64,000 bases of DNA from Akkermansiaceae bacterium (GCA_903827375.1 CAIKHZ010000200.1:1-64000), one strand, 5' to 3'; shown: positions 33,578 through 44,457, counted from the stretch's first letter. Numbers and translations are program-made. The notes: generated by a model not told the origin, from the sequence alone.

Positions 33578-35827
33578 TCACTCGTGGCGCAGCGCCTCGA
33601 TCGGGTCAAGCCGCGAGGCTTTCCACGCCGGATAGAAACCAAACACAATGCCCACCCCACCGGCCACCGCGACGGAAATGACGATGGCGGGAATGGAAAT
33701 TTCAGTGGTCCAATGTTGGAATTCGCGGACCAATATGGAGGTCCCCCGGCCAACGAGAATGCCTAACACGCCGCCTGCAAGGCATAATAGGAACGCCTCT
33801 AACAAAAATTGCCGGAGGATATGGTGACGGCGGGCGCCGACGGCCATGCGCAGGCCGATTTCGCGGGTGCGCTCGGTGACTGAGACGAGCATAATATTCA
33901 TGATGCCGACGCCGCCGACGGCGAGTGAAATGGTAGCGACCACGAGCAGCAGGGTGCCCATCAATTCGGCGGTGCGCGATGAGGCGCGGGCGATTTCGGT
34001 CATATCGAGGATGTTGAAGTCATCACTGTCGCCCTCGCTGAGATGATGGCGCTCACGCAAGACGGCCGCGATTTGCTTGATAGCCACAGGCACCTGCGCG
34101 GCATCGGCCGCCTTGGCCTGAATCATGTCGATGTTCGTTTGGCCGACCGGCTGTGGGCGGTTGACTAATTGGGTGGCTGAGGCTGCCGGATAGATCGGGG
34201 TTCCGACGGGGTACAAATTGTGGGTGGTGCGGGAGGATGCCACAGCGTCTGGGGCCTTTGCCGGCGGGGCGCTCTGGCCATTGACGCGGAATTTCATGGT
34301 GGTCCAGGGGGTGACGATGACGTCGTCCTGATCTTGGCCGGTCATATCGGCACCGCGGCGGCCCAAGACGCCGACGACCCGGAACGGGACGTTGCGGATG
34401 CGGATGAGTTTGCCGACCGGGGATTCGTCCTCAAACAATTCGCGCCGCACGGTGGTGCCAATCACGCAGACGCCATTGCGCGAACTCACGTCTGCCTGCG
34501 TGAAACATTCACCTTCTTCAAGGTCCCAATCCCGCGTCGCCAGATAGCCCGGCTCAGTTCCGGTGAGCCGCTGCGGCGACCAATTGCGCTTGCCGTAAAC
34601 CGCTTGCGCCTGAGCCCAGACCAAGGGCACGACGACGGTGACCGCCGGGCACTGGCGGGCGATGGCCTCAACGTCACCGGGTTTGAGCGTCTGATAACTG
34701 CCGGCTCCCTGGCTCACGCCGCCATTGTTGACGGCGGCCGGAAAGATTGGAATCTTGCTGGCTCCCATGCTGGCGATGGTTTTTTCGATCGCTGTTTTGG
34801 AGCCTTGGCCGATTTCGCGCATGGCGATGACGGCAGCCACGCCGATGATCACGCCCAGTACGGTGAGGGTGGAGCGCATTTTGTGGCGGCGCAGGTTGTT
34901 CAAGGCCGTGCGCAGGGTTGGCGGAATGAATATCCCGGCGGCTTGGGATGTCGGGCGGGCCGGCGCTGGCTGATTCGGTTCGGCGAGTGGTTCGGCGAGT
35001 GGCTCTGGCGCTGTGGCGTCCGGCAAACGGGTGCGGGAGGCACTCATGCGGGATGGGCCTGGGCTGTCTTCCTCGATGAGTCCGTCGGCCATCCGAATCG
35101 TCCGGTCGGCGTAACTCGCCACCTTGGGGTCGTGGGTCACCAGAATGACCGTGATCCCCTCGGCGTGCAGGCGCTGGAACATCCGCAAAATCTCATCCCC
35201 CACCCGTGAGTCCAGATTGCCGGTCGGTTCGTCCGCCAGCAGAAGCATCGGCCGGTTGACCAGCGCCCGGGCAATGGCCACCCGTTGTTGCTGGCCGCCG
35301 GACATTTGGGACGACTCATGGTGCATGCGGTCGGCCAGCCCGACCTGCTTGAGAAGCGAGCGGGCCAAGCCGCCGGCCTCGCTACGGGCGTGGCGGTGCA
35401 CGGCGTAGTCGAGTGGCATGAGCACGTTATGGAAGGCCGAGGTGCGTGGCAGCAGGTTGAAACTTTGGAAAACGAAGCCCAGTTTGCTAGTTCGCACCAA
35501 AGCCCGTTGATCCGGCGAGAGGTCGCTCATTTCCTGACCATCGAACCAGAAGCCGCCGGAGCTTGGTCGGTCGAGGCAGCCGAGAATGTTCATCAGGGTG
35601 GTCTTGCCGGAGCCCGAGGCCCCCATCAAAGCGACCATTTCGCCGCGGGCGATGCTCAGTGAAACCCCCTTGAGCACGGGCACTTCCAGCTCGCCGAGGT
35701 GATAGGTCTTGGTGATGTTTTCCAAGTGGACCAAAGGGCGCGACTCATCGCGTTCGCTGCTTGGCTCTTGGCCATGGGTCGCCGGTGCGGGCGATGCGGC
35801 GACGTTCTGTTGGTGCATCACAGGCAT
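33578..35827 (-). CDS. MacB-type ABC transporter, fused ATPase and permease
   Basis: About 749 residues from the ATG at 35827 (MPVMHQQNVAASP); 35818 and 35896 are alternatives. N-terminal ABC ATPase: Walker A GASGSGKTT, Q-loop 'FVFQSFNLLPR', signature 'SSQMSGGQQQRVAIARALV' and Walker B 'LLLADEPTGNLDS'. After a Pro/Ala-rich linker come TM1 ('TVLGVIIGVAAVIAMREIG'), a MacB-type periplasmic core domain, and three FtsX helices ending in 'YPAWKASRLDPIEALRHE'. MacB works with a MacA adaptor and an outer-membrane TolC channel to export lipoproteins, toxins or macrolides. Neither partner is in the window. Confidence 0.9.
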   Translation of the reverse strand: MPVMHQQNVAASPAPATHGQEPSSERDESRPLVHLENITKTYHLGELEVPVLKGVSLSIARGEMVALMGASGSGKTTLMNILGCLDRPSSGGFWFDGQEMSDLSPDQRALVRTSKLGFVFQSFNLLPRTSAFHNVLMPLDYAVHRHARSEAGGLARSLLKQVGLADRMHHESSQMSGGQQQRVAIARALVNRPMLLLADEPTGNLDSRVGDEILRMFQRLHAEGITVILVTHDPKVASYADRTIRMADGLIEEDSPGPSRMSASRTRLPDATAPEPLAEPLAEPNQPAPARPTSQAAGIFIPPTLRTALNNLRRHKMRSTLTVLGVIIGVAAVIAMREIGQGSKTAIEKTIASMGASKIPIFPAAVNNGGVSQGAGSYQTLKPGDVEAIARQCPAVTVVVPLVWAQAQAVYGKRNWSPQRLTGTEPGYLATRDWDLEEGECFTQADVSSRNGVCVIGTTVRRELFEDESPVGKLIRIRNVPFRVVGVLGRRGADMTGQDQDDVIVTPWTTMKFRVNGQSAPPAKAPDAVASSRTTHNLYPVGTPIYPAASATQLVNRPQPVGQTNIDMIQAKAADAAQVPVAIKQIAAVLRERHHLSEGDSDDFNILDMTEIARASSRTAELMGTLLLVVATISLAVGGVGIMNIMLVSVTERTREIGLRMAVGARRHHILRQFLLEAFLLCLAGGVLGILVGRGTSILVREFQHWTTEISIPAIVISVAVAGGVGIVFGFYPAWKASRLDPIEALRHE

Positions 35828-36032
35828 CGCTGGAAGGGGCTTTCTAGGTTGGCTTCCTTCGACAAAACGACGGGACGGGATGTGGGCGGCCAGCATGAGT
35901 GTGGCGCGCGGGCCGAGGCGAAGCGGATGAGAAAGGGAGTTGGCAAATGCATGACTTCAGAAGGCCGCAAGACTACGGCTGCCGCGTCGGGATTCTCTCA
36001 TCAAGGTTGCGGCCATGATGATGCGCTGCACG

Positions 36033-37982
36033 TCATGGCAACCCATCCACGCAAACCCACCCAGCCAAGGCCATTAGGCCTAACAAAATATACAACACGT
36101 AGGCCTGGACCCGTCCGTGTTGCAGGTGGCGGACCCAGGTTGATACCCGCAGCACCGCGCGGCCGGCTGGTTCGACGACCCGCTCGAGCACAGTCTCCGG
36201 CGCGTGTCCGCTGCGGCTGGCAACGGATGGCAACAAGCCGTCGGGTGCTTGCTCATGGCGCTCGGGCCGCAGAATGAACCCAAACCACTCGGTGATGACT
36301 CCCGCGAAGGAGCCCGCCGTGTACTGCATGCGTGGTGTGGTGGCCACGTAGCCGCAATCCCAAGTGGGCATGCGGACCCATTGGCGCTGGCGGACTTTTC
36401 GCCACAGCCAGCCACCGGCGAGTGCTGCCACCAGCGTGATGGCCACTTGGACCCGGCCTAATTCGAGCAGCGGGGCAGGGGAGTCGCTGCCGGCCCAGGA
36501 GGGGTTCCACACGCCCACTGCCCGCGCAATTGCCGGCCAAAATACGAGGGGTGCCAGGCCGATGGCCACACACAGGCCGGCTAGCCCCGCCATCGCTCCG
36601 CGCATCGCCGGGCCGCATTCACGGGCTGCAGCCGCCTCACTGGAACGCGGCGCGCCGAGCAGTACGACCCCGCACACTTTCACAAAGCACGCCAGCGCCA
36701 GCGCTCCGGTGACCCCTAATAATATCGCTGAGGCCATCGCTGCCCAGGCCGCCGGGCCGTGTGCCAGTGTGGCGTCGAAGAGGCCGAGGTACACCAGCCA
36801 TTCGCTCACAAACCCATTGAGCGGCGGCAGCCCGCAGATGGCCACCGATCCCAGTGCGAAGCCGGCAGCTGTCCACGGCATGTTTCGCCAAAGGCCGCCG
36901 AGGCGGCTCATATTGCCCGTGCCGGTGGCTTGCACCACCGAACCCGCCCCGCAAAATAACAGAGCCTTGAACAATCCGTGGTTCCACACGTGCAGCAATC
37001 CACCTGCCAGCGCTAACCGCCCCCACACCGGATCGCCCTGCCCAACCGCCATCAACGCAAAACCCAGACCTATCAAAATGATGCCGATGTTCTCGACGCT
37101 GTGGTATGCCAAAAGGCGCTTGAGATCGTGTTGCCCCAGCGCAAAGGCCACGCCCAGCACCGCGCTGAGCCCGCCGAGCGTGACGACCACCAAGCCGGCC
37201 CCAGTCGGCACCGCGAGCCATCCGCTGAAGCGCAGCAACCCATAGATGCCGATTTTGAGGGTCACCCCGGAGAGCATTGCCGAGACATGGCTGGGTGCAT
37301 TGGCGTGGGCCGAGGGTAACCAGATGTGGAGTGGAAACATGCCAGCCTTGAGGCCAAAGCCAAAAAGTGCCAACCAAAACAGCGGTGCGAGATCCCGGTG
37401 ACCGGGCATCGGCCCGAGGTCCCAACTGCCACTGCGCAGCGCCAGCAAGGTGAAAAATGCAAATAGTGCCAGCACCGCCGCGTGCGAGGCCGCCAGATAC
37501 AACCAACCCGCTTCGCGGATCGTGCGGCCTTGTCGCTTGAGGGTGATGAGAAAGTAGGCAGCCACCGTGAACCCCTCCCAGCCTATGAGGAAATGCAACC
37601 CATTGGATGCTAACAATACCCAACCGAGGCACAGCAACATCATGCCCCACCACATCCGCCCCCGGCAGGCCGAGCACGGGTAGCGCTCTGCTTCCCATGA
37701 TCCATGCATATACACACTGGCTGCGGCTCCCACCACGCACAGCAACACCAAAAATAGCGCGCTTATCGCGTCGAGTCGCAGCAACAGGCGCTCGCCACCC
37801 ACTGCAAAACCACTTCGCCATAGCCACTCCGCAGCGCCGCCCAACACCGCGAGTGCTGGCACCAAAGCCGCTGCCAACCCGATCAGGATGGCGGCCAGCC
37901 ACAACCGCGGCATGGTCCACCCGGCGATGATGCCGGTGAGCATCGCCGCGCTGGCGGCCATCAGTAGCAGACCTGTGTTCAT
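36033..37982 (-). CDS. HyfB/NuoL-like proton-translocating antiporter subunit
   Basis: 649 residues with about 15 membrane segments. Core motifs are 'LHFLIGWEGFTVAAYFLI' (E in TM5), 'FGFGLKAGMFPLHIWLPSAHANAPSHVSAMLSGVTLKIGIYGLLR' (TM7-8 lysine and histidine) and 'LLAYHSVENIGIILIGLG'. Overall similarity is to hydrogenase-4 component B (HyfB) and formate hydrogenlyase membrane subunits. It would carry protons or Na+ in the inner membrane. No other hyf, mrp, ech or nuo membrane genes adjoin it: an ABC gene lies downstream and a divergent kinase upstream. Confidence 0.85.
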   Translation of the reverse strand: MNTGLLLMAASAAMLTGIIAGWTMPRLWLAAILIGLAAALVPALAVLGGAAEWLWRSGFAVGGERLLLRLDAISALFLVLLCVVGAAASVYMHGSWEAERYPCSACRGRMWWGMMLLCLGWVLLASNGLHFLIGWEGFTVAAYFLITLKRQGRTIREAGWLYLAASHAAVLALFAFFTLLALRSGSWDLGPMPGHRDLAPLFWLALFGFGLKAGMFPLHIWLPSAHANAPSHVSAMLSGVTLKIGIYGLLRFSGWLAVPTGAGLVVVTLGGLSAVLGVAFALGQHDLKRLLAYHSVENIGIILIGLGFALMAVGQGDPVWGRLALAGGLLHVWNHGLFKALLFCGAGSVVQATGTGNMSRLGGLWRNMPWTAAGFALGSVAICGLPPLNGFVSEWLVYLGLFDATLAHGPAAWAAMASAILLGVTGALALACFVKVCGVVLLGAPRSSEAAAARECGPAMRGAMAGLAGLCVAIGLAPLVFWPAIARAVGVWNPSWAGSDSPAPLLELGRVQVAITLVAALAGGWLWRKVRQRQWVRMPTWDCGYVATTPRMQYTAGSFAGVITEWFGFILRPERHEQAPDGLLPSVASRSGHAPETVLERVVEPAGRAVLRVSTWVRHLQHGRVQAYVLYILLGLMALAGWVCVDGLP

Positions 37983-38013
37983 GCGAGATATGCCGATCCG
38001 AGAATCCCGCCGC

Positions 38014-38033
38014 CCGGGTGAACATTCAACCGG
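38014..38033. promoter_or_regulatory. Near-perfect 20-bp palindrome in a divergent region
   Basis: CCGGGTGAA (38014-38022) and TTCAACCGG (38025-38033) are inverted repeats with one mismatch around CA. The site lies between the divergent HyfB-like and sensor kinase genes and could be an operator. No T-tract follows, so it is not a typical terminator. Confidence 0.3.
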
Positions 38034-38208
38034 GTTGGTATGAGATCAACGATCAAGCCCTAGCGAACCATGCCAGCCCGCGCAAGGAGAAATTCAGATT
38101 GTATTTCCGCGGCGGTGACGATACCTTGGTTTTTGCCTAGAAACCTGCGGTTAGCCATCGGCAATGCCGGTGATTTTCCGCAGGAACCAAGCATGGGCAA
38201 GTATTTAA

Positions 38209-40260
38209 ATGGCTGAGAAAATTCAACTTCGCGAGGCTGCCGAAGCCGCCTTGGAGCAAATGCATCAACCCTTGGCGGAGCTGACGTCGGAGGAAGTTCG
38301 GCTACAGCTTTACGAGTTGCGTGTGAATCAGATTGAGTTGGAGATTCAGAATGAAGAGTTGAGGCGGGCGCAGATGGCGCTGGAAGAGTCCCAAGCACGC
38401 TATTTTGAGCTCTATGACCTGGCACCGGTGGGCTATTTGACGCTCAGTGGTGAAGGCGTGATCCTGCAGGCCAACCTCACAGCGGCCGGGCTGTTGGGGG
38501 TGTCGCGTTCGAAGTTGATCAACCGGCGGATCACAAAGTTTATCGTCGAGAGGGACTGGCCGGTCTATTTTGGGCACCGCAATGATCTCCTTGGCACCCC
38601 CGTGGCAGAAACTTGTGAGCTGCGCGTCGCGAAGCCTGACGGATCGTTCTTCTGGGCCCAAATGACATCCAACGTCACCAGCCAAATGAATGACGTGCCT
38701 GCCTTTAGGGTGACCCTCAGTGACATCACCGAGATCAGGCGCCAGGAATTGGCTATCGAGGCCCGTGAACGGTTGTTAGTCCTGGCCCAAACCAGTTCCT
38801 TGGCAGACTTGCTGCGGGCTACCCTCGATGAGGCGGAGGTGCTGACCGGGAGTGTGGCTGGTTTCTATCATTTTGTGGAGGTGGATCAGACAACCCTGTC
38901 GCTGCAGGCATGGAGCTCTAACACTGAGCACAGCCTGTGCCGGAGGGTCGGCTTGAAGCGGCATTATCCCGTCACTGAGGCCGGTGTCTGGGTGGATTGT
39001 ATCCGTCAGCGTCGCGCGGTGATTCACAATGATTATGCGGCGTTGCCCAACCGCAAGGGGTTGCCGGAGGGCCATTTGCCGGTCCATCGCGAACTGGTGG
39101 TGCCAGTGCTGCGTGGGGGGCTCATTGTGGCAATTCTGGGAGTGGGTAACAAAGCGGGCGACTACACCGTCGCCGATAGCCAATCGGTGGATATGCTTGC
39201 CGATTTTGCCTGGGACCTTGTCGAGAACAAGCGCCAGGCGGATCAATTGCAAGAGTACCATCATCTGCTCAATGCCATTGTGGACAATTCACCCTCCAGT
39301 ATTTTTGCCTTTGATCGGCAGCATCGCTTTACCCTCTTCAATAACGCGATGGGGTGTTTAGTCGGCTTTCCCAAGCAAGAAGCCATCGGCAAGTCCATCA
39401 CCGAGGTGTTGCCGGCTGAACTGGCCGCCACGTTGATGGTTACCGACAGCCGGATCATGGCCAGCGGCGAATCACTGCGGATCGAAGAGGTCATCACAAG
39501 CCATGCCCACAAGGACCCGCGCACCCTGATAACCACGAAATTTGCCCTGCGCAATGCCAGCGGCGAGATCACCGGGCTCGGCGGCGTGGCCAGTGACGTG
39601 ACCGACTTCAAGAACGCGCTCGACGACCTTCATAAATCCTTGAATGAGAAGGAATCCCTGCTCAAGGAAATCCATCACCGGGTGAAGAATAATTTGCAAA
39701 TTGTCAGCAGTTTGCTCCGATTGCAAGCCAGCCGTGTTGCCAGCCCAGGCACTCAGGCGGTGCTGATGGATATGGAGGGACGGATTCACTCGATGGCCCT
39801 TGTTCACGAACACCTCTACCTGTCCAAGAACCTAGCAGCGGTTGATCTTGCCACCTACCTCCGGCAACTCTGTAACCACTTGTACCACTCGTTGATCCTC
39901 ATCCCAGGTAGCGTCCAACTCCATCTCGACGTCTCCCACGTCGTCCTACCCATTGACCAAGCCATCCCCTGCGGCCTGCTCGTCAACGAACTCGTCTCCA
40001 ATGCCTTCAAACACGCGTTTCCTGATGGACGCCCCGGCCAATTGTGGGTTAGCCTCAAATCCCTCTGCGACGGTCAGGGGTGGGGCCTGCGGGTGGCCGA
40101 CGACGGCGTGGGCCTACCGCCAGACATTGACCTGAGCCAACTCAACTCCCTTGGACTCAAGCTCGTCTGTGACCTCAGCCGCCAACTCGGCGCGCAGCTC
40201 ACCCTCGGCAGCGGCCCCGGTGCGGTGCTGGAAGTGCTCTGCGTGCCACCGGGCAACTGA
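38209..40260 (+). CDS. PAS/GAF sensor histidine kinase (HisKA_2 family)
   Basis: 683 residues without membrane segments. An N-terminal coiled coil (residues 1-65) is followed by a PAS domain (about 66-180, 'ARYFELYDLAPVGYLTLSGEGVI'), a GAF domain (about 190-340, ending 'VGNKAGDYTVADSQSVDMLADFAWDLVENKR'), a second PAS (about 350-470) and a HisKA_2 dimerisation domain with phosphoacceptor H489 in 'LKEIHHRVKNNLQIVSSLLRLQ'. The HATPase end carries 'ELVSNAFKHAFPDG' and 'DDGVGLPPDIDL'. The GAF domain may bind a cytosolic ligand. First gene of a phosphorelay cluster followed by two hybrid kinases and an Hpt protein. Confidence 0.9.
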   Translation: MAEKIQLREAAEAALEQMHQPLAELTSEEVRLQLYELRVNQIELEIQNEELRRAQMALEESQARYFELYDLAPVGYLTLSGEGVILQANLTAAGLLGVSRSKLINRRITKFIVERDWPVYFGHRNDLLGTPVAETCELRVAKPDGSFFWAQMTSNVTSQMNDVPAFRVTLSDITEIRRQELAIEARERLLVLAQTSSLADLLRATLDEAEVLTGSVAGFYHFVEVDQTTLSLQAWSSNTEHSLCRRVGLKRHYPVTEAGVWVDCIRQRRAVIHNDYAALPNRKGLPEGHLPVHRELVVPVLRGGLIVAILGVGNKAGDYTVADSQSVDMLADFAWDLVENKRQADQLQEYHHLLNAIVDNSPSSIFAFDRQHRFTLFNNAMGCLVGFPKQEAIGKSITEVLPAELAATLMVTDSRIMASGESLRIEEVITSHAHKDPRTLITTKFALRNASGEITGLGGVASDVTDFKNALDDLHKSLNEKESLLKEIHHRVKNNLQIVSSLLRLQASRVASPGTQAVLMDMEGRIHSMALVHEHLYLSKNLAAVDLATYLRQLCNHLYHSLILIPGSVQLHLDVSHVVLPIDQAIPCGLLVNELVSNAFKHAFPDGRPGQLWVSLKSLCDGQGWGLRVADDGVGLPPDIDLSQLNSLGLKLVCDLSRQLGAQLTLGSGPGAVLEVLCVPPGN

Positions 40261-40342
40261 GGATTTTTCGAAGGTCCTGCAAATAATGATATGCGGCACG
40301 CCGGATGCTGTGCCATCATCCATTTGCTAACCAGCTTTAGAG

Positions 40343-42283
40343 ATGACGACACGCAAGTCCAGACTGTTGATTGTGGAAGACGAGGCCATCGTTGCGGCGG
40401 ATCTTGCGGAGCGTTTGACGCGACAGGGTTATGAAGTGCTCGCCAGTGTTGCCAGCGGCGAGGAGGCATTGGTTCGGGCCGAAGAGCTCCAGCCGGATCT
40501 CGTCCTCATGGATATTCACCTGCAGGGGGTGATGGATGGAGTGGAGGCGGCACGAGAAATGCAGACGCGCTTGATGTTGCCAGTGGTTTTTCTAACTGCG
40601 TATGCCGTTGGAACCACTCTGCAACGGGCGAAACTTGTTGAACCATACGGCTATATCCTCAAACCGGTTGGTGATCGTGAGTTGGAGATTGTCATCGAAA
40701 TGGCGCTCTACAAAAGTCAGGTGGACTTGACCATCAAGTATGCCAATGCCCAACTCAAAGAGCGGGTGGACGAGCTGAGGGAAAAGTGTGAGGAGTTGGA
40801 GCGATTTAACAAGGTGACGGTCCGGCGTGAATCGCGCATGATTGAGTTGAAACGTGAGGTCAATGCCCTGCTTGAGGCCGCAGGACAAGTTGGCAAATAC
40901 CAGGTTGTCGAGAATAGGCGCATGGCTAACCAGGGCGGGCAGCGCAGCATAACCCAGCGCGAGAGCCGCCTCGCCACACTCAACCTGCTAGAGGACTTGC
41001 AAGCTGAAAATGAGGCCCGTAAAGCCAGCGAGGATGCATTGCGAGAGAGCGGCAGCCGCCTCCTTGAAATCAACCATCACCTAGAAGCGGCCACCGCCCG
41101 AGCCACGGATTTTGCCGCTCAGGCTGAGATGGCCAGTGCGGCCAAGAGCGCATTTTTGGCCAACATGAGTCACGAGATTCGCACTCCGCTCAACGGCGTC
41201 ATTGGTCTCACCGGCCTGTTGCTGGACACGGAGCTCAACGCCGAGCAACGCCGCTATACCCAAACGATGCGCAACAGCGGCGAAATATTGCTCAGTCTCA
41301 TCAATGATTTTCTCGATATCACCAAAATCGAGTCCGGCAAACTCGAACTCGAAGCCCGCGAATTCAATCTCGCCGATTTGCTAGAAGAATTCGCCGGGTC
41401 TCTGGCCGTGCGTGCTGCTGGCAAGGGCATCCGCCTGAGTTGCGCCGCCGATCCAGCCGTGCCCGTGCTATTGCTAGGAGATGCCGGCAGGTTGCGTCAG
41501 ATCCTAACAAATCTAGCTGACAATGCGATCAAGTTCACTCATGCCGGGGAGGTGCTCATTGATGTCTCAGTGCTAACCATGAGCAGCGAGCAAGTCCTGC
41601 TTCGCTTCGGCGTGCGGGACACAGGCATTGGCATCCCAGCTGATAAACTGGGTATTTTGTTTGACAAATTCAGCCAAGTGGATGTGTCCACCACCCGCTG
41701 CTACGGTGGCACGGGTCTGGGCCTGGCCATCTCCAAGCAACTGGCAGAGTTGATGGGCGGGGAGGTCGGCGTGAGCAGCGAAGTGGGCCAAGGCTCGGAG
41801 TTTTGGTTCACCGCATGCATTGCCAGGCAGACTTCGGCAAGCGCGCCCCGCCTCGCCGCCTCGCGGGCCGCCGCTAACCAACTGCGCAATGCCCTGGTTG
41901 ATCGCAACGCATACGTCCTGCTCGCCGAGGACAACATCACTAACCAACAAGTCGCATTGAGCATCCTCAGGCACCTTGGCCTGCGCGCCGATGCCGTGGC
42001 CAATGGCGAGGAAGCTGTCCAAGCCGTGGTCTTCCGTCGCTACGACTTGGTGATCATGGACGTGCAGATGCCGGTGATGGACGGGCTCGAAGCCACCCGC
42101 AAAATCCGCCGGTTGGATGCCTCCGTCAGCCATTCCTCACTGCCTATCATTGCGATGACCGCCAATGCCATCCAGGGGGATCGCAGCAATTGCCTTGAGG
42201 CAGGGATGGACGACTACGTTAGCAAACCCGTGTCACCCCAAGGCTTGGCAGAGGTGCTGGGCAAATGGTTGCCTGTGGCCTGA
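40343..42283 (+). CDS. Hybrid sensor histidine kinase, REC-HisKA-HATPase-REC
   Basis: 646 residues, cytosolic. N-terminal receiver with D57 ([10 protein letters not shown]) of the ANTAR/CheY type; coiled coil about 130-250; HisKA with H277 in '[21 protein letters not shown]'; HATPase with '[16 protein letters not shown]', '[23 protein letters not shown]' and '[19 protein letters not shown]'; and a C-terminal receiver with D573 ([13 protein letters not shown]). The N-terminal receiver could be phosphorylated by the kinase at 38209 and thereby control this kinase. The following gene is a close paralogue of its HisKA-HATPase-REC part. Confidence 0.92.
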   Translation: MTTRKSRLLIVEDEAIVAADLAERLTRQGYEVLASVASGEEALVRAEELQPDLVLMDIHLQGVMDGVEAAREMQTRLMLPVVFLTAYAVGTTLQRAKLVEPYGYILKPVGDRELEIVIEMALYKSQVDLTIKYANAQLKERVDELREKCEELERFNKVTVRRESRMIELKREVNALLEAAGQVGKYQVVENRRMANQGGQRSITQRESRLATLNLLEDLQAENEARKASEDALRESGSRLLEINHHLEAATARATDFAAQAEMASAAKSAFLANMSHEIRTPLNGVIGLTGLLLDTELNAEQRRYTQTMRNSGEILLSLINDFLDITKIESGKLELEAREFNLADLLEEFAGSLAVRAAGKGIRLSCAADPAVPVLLLGDAGRLRQILTNLADNAIKFTHAGEVLIDVSVLTMSSEQVLLRFGVRDTGIGIPADKLGILFDKFSQVDVSTTRCYGGTGLGLAISKQLAELMGGEVGVSSEVGQGSEFWFTACIARQTSASAPRLAASRAAANQLRNALVDRNAYVLLAEDNITNQQVALSILRHLGLRADAVANGEEAVQAVVFRRYDLVIMDVQMPVMDGLEATRKIRRLDASVSHSSLPIIAMTANAIQGDRSNCLEAGMDDYVSKPVSPQGLAEVLGKWLPVA

Positions 42284-42307
42284 GCCAGCGCCTCGACGTC
42301 ATCATCC

Positions 42308-43945
42308 ATGAAAATTTCCTCACAACCCGGTCATTCGCACGACTCAGAGACGGCGGCGTCTCCTAACTACCCATGGCGTCATCTCGAAGCCGCAGTGCTG
42401 GGTGGGTTGATGATGTGGCTCTGTTGGCTGGTTTTTTTGCGCAAAATCCCTCTTGAATGCGGGTTCATGCCCTTGTTGTTATGGGCGGCCTTGCGCTTTG
42501 GCATGCGCGGCGTCTTCAGTGCTGCCGGTGCAATCATCTTGATCGCCACCATCGGCACTCAAATGGGTGCCAGTTCCATGGTCCGGGCTGGCGATCGGGA
42601 ATCCCAGTTGCTGCTCCATGCCTATCTGGGGGTGACCATCGCTTGCTCCGTCATTTTGGCAAATGTCCTCGCCAAGCGAAAACGCGCCCAAGATCAACTC
42701 ACGGCCGCTAACCTCAGCCTCGCAGAAACCAACCACAGCTTGGCTGAGGCGATTGCCAACGCCAAAGCGTTAGCCACCGAGGCGGCACTGGCCAGCGCCG
42801 CTAAGACCGAGTATTTGGCTAACATGAGCCATCAGATCCGCACCCCGCTCAACGGCGTCATCGGCCTCACCGGCCTGCTGCTGGATACCGAGCTTGACGC
42901 CGATCAATTGCGCTATGCCCTGACAGTGCGCAGCAGCGGCGAGGTCTTGCTCGGCTTGATTAATGACTTGTTAGACATCTCAAAGATTGAGGCCGGCAAA
43001 CTGGAGCTCGAAAGCCAGAACTTTGATTTGGCGGCCTTGCTGGATGAACTCACCAGTGCCTTCACCGCGCAGGCCAGCGACAAAGGAGTCGCGCTGCATT
43101 GTTGCGCCGAAGATGCCGTGCCCACGGCACTGCGTGGCGACCCGGGGCGATTGCGCCAAATTCTCGTCAATCTGATCGACAACGCATTCAAGTTTACCGA
43201 CGTAGGGGAGGTGTCCGTCCGCAGCTCATTGGTGGGAACCACTCCCCATGGGGTGTGGCTGCGTTTCAGCGTGCGCGATTCCGGCATCGGGATTCCGGCC
43301 GATAAACTCGGCTCGTTATTTGACAAATTCAGCCAGGCGGACGCTTCCACCACCCGGCTCTACGGTGGCACCGGGTTGGGGTTGGCCATTGCCAAGCAGC
43401 TCGCCGTCTTGATGGGTGGGGAAATCGGTGTGACTAGCGAGGTGGGCAAGGGCTCTGAGTTTTGGTTCACCGTGCTTCTGGCCAAACAGCCGCCACTCGT
43501 TCAGCCTCGTTCCAAGTCGGCGCGCTCGTCCGCCCACGAGTTGCTCAATCTGTTAGCCGGGCGTCAGGCCCGCATTCTTGTGGCCGAAGATAACCCAACC
43601 AATCAGCAGGTGGCCCTGAGCATCCTCAAACATCTCGGCCTGCGCGCCGACGCGGTGGCCAATGGCTCCGATGCTCTTGAGGCGCTGGGCACACACACCT
43701 ACGACCTCGTTCTGATGGACGTGCAGATGCCGGTGATGGACGGCATTGAGGCCACCCGCAGGATCCGTAGCGCCGAATCAGCGGCCGGCAAACCCCGTTT
43801 ACCAGTCATCGCCATGACCGCTAACGCCATGCTCGGCGACCGCAGCAAGTGCCTCGAAGCTGGCATGGATGACTACCTCAGCAAGCCGGTATCCCCCCAA
43901 ATGTTTGCCACCGCACTCGACAAATGGTTGCCACCCAGCGACTGA
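42308..43945 (+). CDS. Membrane hybrid histidine kinase, TM-HisKA-HATPase-REC
   Basis: 545 residues. About three membrane segments lie within residues 25-115 (MASE-like sensor region, '[18 protein letters not shown]', '[22 protein letters not shown]', '[19 protein letters not shown]'). HisKA has H175 in '[20 protein letters not shown]'; the acidic residue after the histidine is Gln176, whereas its paralogue at 40343 has Glu. HATPase: '[16 protein letters not shown]', '[23 protein letters not shown]'. C-terminal receiver D471 ([13 protein letters not shown]). It starts 24 bp after the previous gene, and the two very probably arose by tandem duplication. Confidence 0.92.
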   Translation: MKISSQPGHSHDSETAASPNYPWRHLEAAVLGGLMMWLCWLVFLRKIPLECGFMPLLLWAALRFGMRGVFSAAGAIILIATIGTQMGASSMVRAGDRESQLLLHAYLGVTIACSVILANVLAKRKRAQDQLTAANLSLAETNHSLAEAIANAKALATEAALASAAKTEYLANMSHQIRTPLNGVIGLTGLLLDTELDADQLRYALTVRSSGEVLLGLINDLLDISKIEAGKLELESQNFDLAALLDELTSAFTAQASDKGVALHCCAEDAVPTALRGDPGRLRQILVNLIDNAFKFTDVGEVSVRSSLVGTTPHGVWLRFSVRDSGIGIPADKLGSLFDKFSQADASTTRLYGGTGLGLAIAKQLAVLMGGEIGVTSEVGKGSEFWFTVLLAKQPPLVQPRSKSARSSAHELLNLLAGRQARILVAEDNPTNQQVALSILKHLGLRADAVANGSDALEALGTHTYDLVLMDVQMPVMDGIEATRRIRSAESAAGKPRLPVIAMTANAMLGDRSKCLEAGMDDYLSKPVSPQMFATALDKWLPPSD

Positions 43946-44076
43946 GACCGGCCGTTGATGCTGCCTAGCAATTTTTTGCTTGCCGGGCACCCCTCGCTGC
44001 GAGTAGTCCTCGGCGGCAGTCACATTGAGCAACTGTTTTCAATCACAGGCATCCTCACCACTAACACACGTTTGAC

Positions 44077-44457
44077 ATGGGATCCAGCAATCCAGGTTCG
44101 TCCCCACAAGTCCAGTTGTTGGATTTTCATCAACTTGAGAGTTACGCCGTGATTGGGGTTGAAGACTACCTCAGGCTGCTGGGTGACGTCATCGTGGATA
44201 TTCCCAATCAGATGGCTGAAATCCGCGACTCCGTCGAGCAGGGGAATGCCCCGCAATTCAAAGCCCGAGCCCACGGCTTGCGCGGGCTCGTCGCCTATTT
44301 TGGTTGTGTGGCCATGGCTGCGAGGCTTGCCCAGCTTGAGAACCAGGAGGACATCGCCCCGACGCTGGCCAGTGCCATCCACACCGAACTCCAAGTTATT
44401 TGGGAACAAAGCCTCGCCGCTCTCAATATCTGGCGGCAATCCATGACGGATCTCTAA
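44077..44457 (+). CDS. Hpt domain phosphotransfer protein
   Basis: 126 residues. Four-helix Hpt fold with the phosphorylatable H66 in 'FKARAHGLRGLVAYFGCVAMAARLAQLE', matching the H-x-L-K/R-G-x-x-x-x-x-G pattern. 'YLRLLGDVIVDIPNQMAEIRDSVE' forms the preceding helices. It should accept phosphoryl groups from the C-terminal receivers of the two upstream hybrid kinases. No response regulator with an output domain follows; the next gene is on the other strand and overlaps its stop by 4 bp. Confidence 0.85.
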   Translation: MGSSNPGSSPQVQLLDFHQLESYAVIGVEDYLRLLGDVIVDIPNQMAEIRDSVEQGNAPQFKARAHGLRGLVAYFGCVAMAARLAQLENQEDIAPTLASAIHTELQVIWEQSLAALNIWRQSMTDL

